Positions 8,058 through 13,979 of a stretch of DNA of 22,942 nucleotides are shown in pieces. Position 1 is the stretch's first letter. Each line of letters starts with the position of its first letter. The notes beneath the pieces are model-generated. The model did no database searches. It was not told the origin of the DNA and saw only the letters and a program-made list of their open reading frames with translations. Both the position numbers and the translations under genes were made by a program. Origin of the DNA: Actinomyces sp. (GTDB lineage: Bacteria > Actinomycetota > Actinomycetes > Actinomycetales > Actinomycetaceae); the NCBI RefSeq assembly GCF_030530635.1, contig NZ_JAUMUL010000058.1:1-22942 (forward strand). The letters are read 5' to 3'.

Positions 8058-9106
8058 GACACACTCCTCTCACTGGTTCCGGTAACGACACCGCCACTCC
8101 TGGCGTCGGCCGCGGCGGGGCGGCGCCGCGGCAGGAAGGCCGTGGCGGGTAGCCTGCGGCCCCGCTTGCCGCCCTGGCGCGGGGCGGTGGCACCCAGGTC
8201 CGCGTGGGTGATTCGCGTGAACGCGAAAGCGAAGATGAAAACGTACAGGAACAGGATGAGCGCGTAGGCGGCCGCCGAGCCGTAGCGCAGGTTGGAGGCC
8301 TCGTCCTGAACCAGCATCGAGATAGTCTCCACAGATCCCTTGCGCGGCCCGATCAGAATGTAGGGCAGGTCAAACATGCGTAGTGCGTCAAGGGCGCGGA
8401 AGAGTACGGCAACCACCAGGGCCGGTTTGACCAGCGGCAGCGTTATCCGCGTGAACCGCTTCCAGGCGTTCGCGCCGTCGATTTTGGCGGCCTCGTACAC
8501 CTCGTCCGGGATCACCTGGAGCCCGGCGAGCGTTAGCAGTCCGATGTAGGGGGCGGTTTTCCACACATCGGCGATGATGATGGCCGTCTTGGCGGTGGCA
8601 TCACCAGAGGCCCACATGATGTGCTGCCCCAGGATCGCGTTGGCCACTCCGTTCTGGTTGAAGATCCATCCCCACAGGATCGCCGAGACGGCAGTGGGAA
8701 TCGCCCACGGCACCAGGATCGCAGCGCGGACGAATCCGCGCCCCCGCATGGCCCGATGCATGATCAGCGCCATTGCCACACCCAGAATGGTTTCCAATAC
8801 CACGGTGACGACGCCGAACAGCGTGGTGTTCCAGGCGGCGGTCCAGAAGCGGGAACCGGCGTCGGTGAATATGCTCGTGTAGTTGTCAAACCCGACGAAG
8901 GGTTCAACGTCGGAGACGAATCCGGTCTCCGGGTCAAGTCCCGCCTTGCCGAAAAGGGACTGCCGCAGGGACTGGAACACTGGGATGATGATGACGATCG
9001 TCAAGACGATGATCGTCGGGGTGATCAGGAACCATGCCAGGCGGGATTGTGCCCGACTGGCCTTGGACCGATGGTTCACATCCGGCACATAGGTATTCGT
9101 ACTCAT
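8054..9106 (-). CDS. ABC sugar transporter permease, MalF-like (locus A)
   Basis: A 350-residue CUT1-class permease. Six membrane segments are visible, the first at about 23-43 (AWFLITPTIIVLTIVIIIPVF). The EAA docking loop is at about 203-227 (VYEAAKIDGANAWKRFTRIT). The last 45 residues are a basic, proline- and alanine-rich tail (KRGRRLPATAFLPRRRP) that is longer than usual and probably cytoplasmic. The start has only a weak ribosome-binding site (AGG 4 bases upstream), consistent with lower expression than the binding protein. It overlaps the next permease by 4 bases and is separated from the binding-protein gene by a 210-base structured spacer. Confidence 0.94.
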   Translation of the reverse strand: MSTNTYVPDVNHRSKASRAQSRLAWFLITPTIIVLTIVIIIPVFQSLRQSLFGKAGLDPETGFVSDVEPFVGFDNYTSIFTDAGSRFWTAAWNTTLFGVVTVVLETILGVAMALIMHRAMRGRGFVRAAILVPWAIPTAVSAILWGWIFNQNGVANAILGQHIMWASGDATAKTAIIIADVWKTAPYIGLLTLAGLQVIPDEVYEAAKIDGANAWKRFTRITLPLVKPALVVAVLFRALDALRMFDLPYILIGPRKGSVETISMLVQDEASNLRYGSAAAYALILFLYVFIFAFAFTRITHADLGATAPRQGGKRGRRLPATAFLPRRRPAAADARSGGVVTGTSERSVS

Positions 9107-9154
9107 TTGCCTGTTGCGTATCTACTCTTTGGGCTCACTGCACTCTCCGACCCA

Positions 9155-9283
9155 CCTGAGGCCTGTCTGCTCCGCATCACCTCAGGCGCGTACTCGGAGC
9201 CGAACTGCAAATCAGTAGGAGGTTCGGTGCGTGACTCCCGCTGGTGAGGCGGGCGGTTCCCGCCCCACCAGCGACTGAGTCAC
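9155..9283 (-). promoter_or_regulatory. Three tandem hairpins between binding-protein and permease genes
   Basis: The 210-base spacer holds three inverted repeats in a row: CCTGAGG/CCTCAGG (9155-9186), CCGAAC/GTTCGG (9200-9227), and a long one at 9231-9283. The last pairs GTGACTC with GAGTCAC outside, then CGCTGGTG with CACCAGCG and GGCGGG with CCCGCC around a 5-base loop, with a small internal bulge and one mismatch. No U-run follows. By analogy with malE-malF type spacers, these structures probably stabilise the upstream binding-protein mRNA and reduce permease expression. Confidence 0.7.
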
Positions 9284-9316
9284 GGATTGCCGTCGACCAG
9301 CGATGCCGACACCGTG

Positions 9317-10636
9317 TCAGGCCAGGGCCTTTAGCGAGGTCTCGAGGTTGCTGATCGCCTGCTCCGCCGTGGCCTGCTGCTGTACGGCCGGGTAGAGGGC
9401 ATCCTGAATCGCCGCGGTCACATCACCGTAGGCGACCGCCTGCGGACGCCCGCGCGCCGAGTCGAGAGACTCGCGCAGGGTGGTCAGGTAGGGGAACTTC
9501 TCGAGCATCTCGGAGTCCTCGTAAAGGGAGCCGAGGATGGGCGCGAGGGTCTGGGTCTCGAGGGCGTACTTCTCAGACTCCTGACTGGTCCACCACTGGA
9601 CGAACTTCAACGCCGTGGCCTTGTTCTTCGAGTAGGCGGAGATGGCGCAGTTGTGTCCGCCCAGGGTGGGCACGAAGGCCTTGCCGTCGATGGTGGGCAG
9701 GGCGGCGACGCCGAACTTGTCCTCCCCGAGGGCCGCCAGGTTGTTGGCGTACTGGTAGGGCCACTGCCGGTAGAAGAGCAGGTTGCCGGACTCGAAGGCG
9801 TTGCGGCCGTCCTCCTCCTTCCATTCCAGGGACTCGGTGGGTATGTAGCCGTCCTTGAAGCCGTTGATCAGGGTCTGCAGACCGGTGACGGCCTCCGGGG
9901 AGTTGATGGTTACGTTGCCCTCATCGTCGTAGAAGGAGCCGCCGGCGGTGTTGATGAACTCGCTGGTGCAGCAGGTCAGCCCCTCATACTTGGCGAACTG
10001 GCCCCCGAAGCCTCCGATTCTCTCGTGTCCCGGCAACTTGCGTACGGCGTCAATGGCCGCCTTGACCTCATCCCACGTGGTGGGCACCTCGACCCCCGCC
10101 TCCTTGAGGAAGTCCTTGCGGTAATACATGATGGACGAGTCCGTCACGAAGGGCATCGCATACAGCGTATCCCGGTACAGGCCGGTCTCCCACACGGACT
10201 CAATGATGTCGTCGTTCTTCAGATCGTCCGCCGGCAGCGGCACAACCCACTGGTTGGCCGCGAACTCGGCCACCCACACGAGGTCCAGTGAGATCACGTC
10301 GTAGGCGTCGGATTGAGTCTGGGCGTTGTTGATGAGCGACTGCCGTTGCTGGTCCGCCTCCGCGGAGAGTTCGATCAGCGTCACCTTCTCATCGGGGTAG
10401 AGCTCATTCCACTGGTCAATGCGCTCCTGCACCTTGCCGTCGGAGTTGTCCTTGCCCTGCACCCAGGTGATCGGACCGGTGCCTGTGAAGTCGTCGGCGG
10501 AGGCCGCCGACGGCGCGGAACCTCCGGAACCGCCGGAGCCTCCATTGGAGCACGCCGCTGCGGCCGATAGGGCCGCGACGATGGCGGATCCCTGAATGAA
10601 CCGGCGCCGTGGGAACTGGGAGAGTTTAGGTGCCAT
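9317..10636 (-). CDS. ABC sugar-binding lipoprotein (locus A)
   Basis: A 439-residue extracytoplasmic solute-binding protein of the maltose/trehalose type. ATG 10636 is chosen for its strong AAGGAGG upstream; an in-frame ATG 12 codons earlier lacks one. The signal peptide has a twin-arginine start (PRRRFIQG, residues 9-16) and a lipobox ending in C29 (SAAAAC), followed by a glycine/serine linker, so export by Tat with lipid anchoring is likely. Mature-domain features: ITWVQGKDNSDGKVQERIDQWNELYPDEKV, DAYDVISLDLVWVAEF, LYAMPFVTDSSIMYYRKDFL and VPTLGGHNCAISAYSKNKATALKF. A CC pair (LTCCTSEF) could form a disulfide. It is the first gene of locus A; alpha-glucoside import is inferred from the linked alpha-glucosidase. 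Confidence 0.95.
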   Translation of the reverse strand: MAPKLSQFPRRRFIQGSAIVAALSAAAACSNGGSGGSGGSAPSAASADDFTGTGPITWVQGKDNSDGKVQERIDQWNELYPDEKVTLIELSAEADQQRQSLINNAQTQSDAYDVISLDLVWVAEFAANQWVVPLPADDLKNDDIIESVWETGLYRDTLYAMPFVTDSSIMYYRKDFLKEAGVEVPTTWDEVKAAIDAVRKLPGHERIGGFGGQFAKYEGLTCCTSEFINTAGGSFYDDEGNVTINSPEAVTGLQTLINGFKDGYIPTESLEWKEEDGRNAFESGNLLFYRQWPYQYANNLAALGEDKFGVAALPTIDGKAFVPTLGGHNCAISAYSKNKATALKFVQWWTSQESEKYALETQTLAPILGSLYEDSEMLEKFPYLTTLRESLDSARGRPQAVAYGDVTAAIQDALYPAVQQQATAEQAISNLETSLKALA

Positions 10637-10696
10637 GTGTTTTCCTCCTTGAAAAGCCTTGGGCGAGCCCACCGCAAGTGGGCATCACGGGCCCGA

Positions 10697-10714
10697 AGTC
10701 GACGCGCGTCGACT
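10697..10714. promoter_or_regulatory. Perfect 18-bp palindrome, candidate LacI-type operator
   Basis: AGTCGACGC followed directly by its complement GCGTCGACT, with a central CG as in LacI-family operators. It lies just downstream of the predicted promoter of locus A and 61 bases before the binding-protein start, an ideal position for repression. The likely binder is the LacI-type protein encoded at 4248-5252. Confidence 0.6.
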
Positions 10715-10726
10715 GATGGCTCGGTA

Positions 10727-10755
10727 ATAGTACTGCCCGTTCCCCACACGAAGAA
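10727..10755 (-). promoter_or_regulatory. Predicted promoter of locus A
   Basis: On the minus strand, TACTAT (10727-10732, 4/6 match to the -10 consensus) is 17 bases from a weak TTCTTC (10750-10755). Transcription would begin near 10720, just before the palindrome at 10697-10714. Upstream, CGTTAC occurs twice as a direct repeat (10781-10786, 10792-10797), 11 bases apart. Confidence 0.35.
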
Positions 10756-10813
10756 CGAGACCGACTGCCCTCCGACAAGTCGTTACTGCACCGTTACATG
10801 ACGTTGATCGGCT

Positions 10814-10821
10814 GTTAAACC
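10814..10821. repeat. Left target-site duplication of ISL3-like element
   Basis: GTTAAACC directly flanks the left end of the element. It matches the right-flank octamer GGTAAACC (11272-11279) at 7 of 8 positions; 8-bp duplications are the known insertion signature of the ISL3 family. Confidence 0.6.
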
Positions 10822-11271
10822 GGCTCTTCCGGTTTGAGGGTGTGCCGGTGTTGGGCGGTGTCTACCTGGTGGGTTGGGTGCTGGTGGGTGGTGTGCACCC
10901 GGGCGGCCTTCCCGGGGGCGCAAGTGTCCAAATCGATGACAAACGCCCCGTCAGCGTCCCGGAACCGGTTCGTGAATCGTTGGAATAGCAACGTTTCGCG
11001 CCGCACGGACAGCGGCTTGAGCGGCGTTTGTCATCAATTTGGACACTTCGGGCCACCACCCACGCCACTTGGCGCCAACGACAGACCACCCAGACAAACC
11101 CCCACCCCGAGATCACCCCTCCAACACCACACCCCTGGGAAGCCGGATTGCGTCCACCCGGAACTCTCGGCTCCACCCGGCGCCCAAGCAGGCGCGGCCA
11201 GCCGACCAAACCACAAACAACCACACACCACCCCAACCCACACCCACCGCACCCCCAAAACCGGAAGAGCC
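10822..11271. mobile_element. Non-autonomous ISL3-like element (450 bp, no transposase)
   Basis: The ends are inverted copies of GGCTCTTCCGGTTT (10822-10835; complement at 11258-11271), continuing as looser G/T-rich similarity inward. This matches the GGCTCTTCCG-type termini that I know from corynebacterial ISL3-family elements. The flanking octamers form a 7/8 target duplication. No ISL3 transposase or fragment is recognisable, so this is a MITE-like or internally deleted derivative that would need a transposase from elsewhere. The left arm is G/T-rich on the plus strand and the right arm A/C-rich, giving a near mirror composition. A 127-bp palindromic unit sits inside. Short frames within it look like composition artefacts. 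It separates locus A from the 3' end of locus B. Confidence 0.65.
10922..11048. repeat. Nested 127-bp palindromic unit with 26-bp inverted ends
   Basis: The arms at 10922-10947 and 11023-11048 are inverted copies with one mismatch in 26 bases (left arm begins AAGTGTCCAAATCGATG). Inside, and nearly concentric with them, a second inverted repeat (10971-10982 with 10989-11000) pairs 12 positions with one T-T mismatch and one G-T wobble around a 6-base loop. The whole unit could fold into one long hairpin. It resembles a miniature transposable element inserted into the ISL3-like element, but no flanking duplication is evident. Confidence 0.7.
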
Positions 11272-11279
11272 GGTAAACC
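11272..11279. repeat. Right target-site duplication of ISL3-like element
   Basis: GGTAAACC directly flanks the right end and differs from the left octamer GTTAAACC at one position, consistent with an ageing 8-bp duplication. Confidence 0.6.
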
Positions 11280-11347
11280 ATCACCCGGTTACAGTGGTTC
11301 TACCCTTCCGCAGCACCCATCCGGGACTGTCGGAGTAAGCGATCACC

Positions 11348-11387
11348 GAGGCGGATCCCAACCGCATCAGCCGTAAACGATCGCCTC
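11348..11387 (-). terminator. Weak hairpin downstream of locus B, possible terminator
   Basis: Arms at 11348-11357 and 11379-11387 (GATCGCCTC against GAGGCGGATC) pair over 9 bases with one bulged base and a 21-base loop. It starts 11 bases after the stop of the YesL-like gene on the minus strand. No U-run follows, so terminator function is uncertain. The remainder of 11280-11397 holds nothing else I can support. Confidence 0.3.
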
Positions 11388-11397
11388 TCCACAGGCA

Positions 11398-12057
11398 TCA
11401 CGACACCTCACCGCAGGGACCGTTCTCACCCGTGCGAGCGCCCTCACGCAGGACGTCGATCACGGGCCGCTGTATGAGGGCCATGAGGTATCCCGTGAAG
11501 GCAACGCCGAGCAGTAGCGTGAACCATCCGGCCGCGCCCCGTGTCCCCGGCAGGGCCAGCACCACAGCGGCTGGGACCACCACCAGCGCCGCGCATAGGG
11601 CGGTGCGGCCGAGCCGGCCAATCGTCAGACGAACGGCATTGGCCAGGTGTACGCGGACGGTGTTGTCGAAGAAGGCCACCAGTGGCACCAACCAGACCAG
11701 AACCCCTACACCAAGCAGCACCCCGGCGTTCACGAGCCCGGTCAGGGCGGAGGCCCCGTCGAGCTGGGACAGCGCCAGGTTCATCCAGGCCGCGAGTACA
11801 CCCGCGGCCAGCGTCGGCAACCACCAGGCCAGCGACTGCCGGAAGTTGGTACTGAAAGACCGCCACCAGGTGCGCACCGTATAGGTGTCCTCCTCGCGCG
11901 CCATTTCCATCACCACCCGGGCGCAGGCGGTCAGCGCGGACCCCGCCGTCACCACCGGCAAGCACCACAGCAAGGTGAGCAGATTGATGACGACGAGGTC
12001 AGCGGCTGCGGACCAGGCCCGATAGAAGGCCGAGTCTGGCCTAAGAAAGCTGGACAC
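11398..12057 (-). CDS. YesL/DUF624 family membrane protein
   Basis: A 219-residue integral membrane protein of the YesL (DUF624) family, often encoded with CUT1-type sugar importers but without a settled biochemical role. Typical features are the N-terminal FLRPDSAFYRAWSAAADLVVINLLTLLWCLPVVTAG segment, the loop EEDTYTVRTWWRSFSTNFRQSLAWW, and further hydrophobic segments at about 80-98, 106-128 and 150-190. The start is GTG, 21 bases after the stop of the upstream permease gene, with no clear ribosome-binding site, so translation may depend on coupling. It is the last gene of locus B. A helper role in transporter assembly or regulation is plausible but inferred only from gene neighbourhood. 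Confidence 0.88.
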   Translation of the reverse strand: MSSFLRPDSAFYRAWSAAADLVVINLLTLLWCLPVVTAGSALTACARVVMEMAREEDTYTVRTWWRSFSTNFRQSLAWWLPTLAAGVLAAWMNLALSQLDGASALTGLVNAGVLLGVGVLVWLVPLVAFFDNTVRVHLANAVRLTIGRLGRTALCAALVVVPAAVVLALPGTRGAAGWFTLLLGVAFTGYLMALIQRPVIDVLREGARTGENGPCGEVS

Positions 12058-12078
12058 GACGACGGGATGCGGGCGAAG

Positions 12079-12987
12079 TCAGCCCTTGACGGCACCTGCG
12101 GCGACACCCTCGACGATGTACTTCTGACCGAAGGCGTAGAAGACGACGATGGGAATGATGGCCAGCACCAGCATGGCCATCTGGGCACCCATGTCACGGT
12201 TGCCGTTGGAGCCGACCAGCATCTGAATGACGATCGGGATCGTCTTGTAGCGCTCGTCCTGACCGATCACCAGGTTGGGCAGGAGGAAGTCGTTCCACAC
12301 CCACATGGCGTTCAGCACGGCCACCGTCACCGCGGTGGGCTTGAGCAGCGGCATCACCACCCGGAAGTAGCTCTGCAGCGGGGAGCAGCCGTCCATGTAG
12401 GCGGCCTCCTCGATCTCCAGCGGCACGGACTTGATGAATCCGGCAAACAGGAAGACGGACAGGCCGCCGCCAAAGCCCAGGTAGAGGATGATCATGCCCC
12501 ACGGGGTGGCCAGACCCAGTAGATCGGCGATCTTGACGGTCGGGAACATGACCAGCTGGAAGGGGGCGATCATGGAGAAGGCGAACAGATAGTAGATCAG
12601 GGAGGTCCACCAGGTCTTGACGCGGGTGATGTAGTACGCGGTCATGGCGGTCAGCAGCACGATCACGGCCACGGAACCAACGGTGATGAACAGCGACCAG
12701 CCCAGCGCTCGGGCGAAGCCGGACAACTGCAAGCCGGTGATGTAGTTGGTGACGCCGGCGAAGGTCTCGCCGGTGGGCAGTGAGAAGGGCGAGTCGGAGA
12801 TGAAGAACTTGCCCTTGAAGGAGTTGATCAGGATGAACAGCAGCGGAACGATCCAGAACAATGTCAGCACCGCAAGGAACGCGGTGAGCAGATTCTGCCC
12901 GACCGTCTGCTTGCGGCGGGCGGGCTTGGAGGACTTCACCGGCTTGATGGCAGCGGAGCCCATGGGGGCGAGAGTCTCGGTGCTCAC
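12079..12987 (-). CDS. ABC sugar transporter permease, MalG-like (locus B)
   Basis: A 302-residue CUT1-class permease with a basic cytoplasmic N-terminus (KPVKSSKPARRKQ) and about six membrane segments, the first at about 31-55. The ATPase-docking EAA loop is at about 192-214 (IEEAAYMDGCSPLQSYFRVV). The GTG start overlaps the stop of the preceding permease gene (GTGA, 4 bases), and AAGGAGG lies 7 bases upstream inside that gene, so the two are translationally coupled. It partners the permease at 12984-13829 and the binding protein at 13980-15329. The substrate is unknown; the divergent GH3 gene points to a beta-linked sugar. Confidence 0.94.
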   Translation of the reverse strand: MSTETLAPMGSAAIKPVKSSKPARRKQTVGQNLLTAFLAVLTLFWIVPLLFILINSFKGKFFISDSPFSLPTGETFAGVTNYITGLQLSGFARALGWSLFITVGSVAVIVLLTAMTAYYITRVKTWWTSLIYYLFAFSMIAPFQLVMFPTVKIADLLGLATPWGMIILYLGFGGGLSVFLFAGFIKSVPLEIEEAAYMDGCSPLQSYFRVVMPLLKPTAVTVAVLNAMWVWNDFLLPNLVIGQDERYKTIPIVIQMLVGSNGNRDMGAQMAMLVLAIIPIVVFYAFGQKYIVEGVAAGAVKG

Positions 12988-13829
12988 GCGTCAACCTCCT
13001 TGGCGCGGGTCGCGCGCAGCTGCAGCACGGCGATGACGGAAACAATGATGAAGAAGATGACAGCCTGTGCCTGGGCGATGCCCTGCTTGCCGACCTGCTT
13101 GTACATCAGGTCGACGATGTTCAGCGCCGCCATCTGGGTCTGCTTGAGCGGGGCGCCATTGGTCAGGGCCAGGTTCTGGTCGTACATCTTGAATGTATTG
13201 GCCAGGGTGAGGAACAGGCAGATGGTGATGGACGGCATCACCATGGGGATGGTGACGTTGCGCAGCGTCCCCCACTTGCCGGCGCCATCGATCTGCGCCG
13301 CCTCGATCAGCTCCGGGGGCACGTTCTGCAGGCCGGCGATGTAGATGATCATCATGTAGCCCATCAACTGCCAGTTGATGAGCAGGATCAGGCCGGCCAT
13401 GCCCAGGCGCCAGTCATTGACGATGGTCTGACCCCAGTGGCGCAGGACGGCGTTGAGCATGACCTGCCAGGTGTAGCCCAGGACGATGCCACCGATCAGG
13501 TTGGGCATGAAGAACACCGAGCGGAACAGGTTGGTGCCGCGCAGCTTGCGGGTGAGCAGGTAGGCCAGAGCGAAGGCGCCGAGGTTGACGGTGAGGATGG
13601 AGATGGCCGAGACGACGGCGGTGAAGCCGAGCGCCTTGACGAAGCCGGTGTTGCCGGTCAGGGCGGTCTGGTAGTTGTCGAAGCCGACCCACTTGGCGTT
13701 GGTGAGCGTGGTGAACTTTGTCAGCGACAGGTACAGGCCCATGAAGAAGGGCACAATGAAAGCAATCAGGAAGGCGATCAGTGTGGGGCCGGTGAATACG
13801 AGGAAGTACTTCTTGAGCGACTTGGTCAT
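12984..13829 (-). CDS. ABC sugar transporter permease, MalF-like (locus B)
   Basis: A 281-residue CUT1-class permease with a very short cytoplasmic N-terminus (MTKSLKKY) before the first membrane segment (about 9-34). WVGFDNYQ near residue 47 is the usual start of the periplasmic loop, and the EAA docking loop is at about 173-197 (ELIEAAQIDGAGKWGTLRNVTI). The ribosome-binding site is poor: no AG-rich stretch lies before the ATG at 13829. That fits lower translation than the binding protein. The gene follows a 150-base hairpin-containing spacer and overlaps the next permease gene by 4 bases. Confidence 0.94.
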   Translation of the reverse strand: MTKSLKKYFLVFTGPTLIAFLIAFIVPFFMGLYLSLTKFTTLTNAKWVGFDNYQTALTGNTGFVKALGFTAVVSAISILTVNLGAFALAYLLTRKLRGTNLFRSVFFMPNLIGGIVLGYTWQVMLNAVLRHWGQTIVNDWRLGMAGLILLINWQLMGYMMIIYIAGLQNVPPELIEAAQIDGAGKWGTLRNVTIPMVMPSITICLFLTLANTFKMYDQNLALTNGAPLKQTQMAALNIVDLMYKQVGKQGIAQAQAVIFFIIVSVIAVLQLRATRAKEVDA

Positions 13830-13863
13830 GAGCGTGTTAAGGGGTTCGCGGTAGCTGAAGCTG

Positions 13864-13949
13864 CGGCGTCGCGCCGACTGAAGGGGTACGGCGGGCGGCG
13901 CCCGGCAGTGTCGCCGAGCGCCGCCGCCGTCGTTTCTCGCTCAGGCGAG
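13864..13949 (-). promoter_or_regulatory. Tandem hairpins between binding-protein and permease genes (locus B)
   Basis: Three inverted repeats fill the spacer: CGGCG/CGCCG (13864-13876), an extended hairpin at 13890-13928, and CTCGC/GCGAG (13936-13949). The central one pairs GGCGGGCGGCGC with GCGCCGCCGCC (one bulged G) and continues with CGGC/GCCG. No U-run follows. The arrangement repeats that of locus A with unrelated sequence, supporting a role in expression stoichiometry. Confidence 0.65.
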
Positions 13950-13979
13950 TGATCACCCGGCGGCCAGTTGCTAGAGCCG

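Noticed and set aside
10817..10835. AAACCGG-CTCTT-CCGGTTT hairpin as a terminator
   Set aside because: It is explained by the ISL3-like end plus its flank, and no gene on the plus strand leads into it.
10815..11006. 63-residue minus-strand frame as a transposase C-terminus remnant
   Set aside because: The segment AFVIDLDT is tempting, but there is no DDE-type motif or ISL3 zinc-finger pattern, and the same peptide appears in the opposite arm only because of the inverted repeat.
10834..11376. 180-residue open frame through the ISL3-like element
   Set aside because: It consists of Pro/Thr/His-rich low complexity produced by A/C-rich DNA, runs through both inverted-repeat units, and does not resemble a transposase.
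11647..12522. 291-residue plus-strand frame
   Set aside because: It spans opposite the YesL-like and permease genes with H/G/Q/D-rich composition and no domain.
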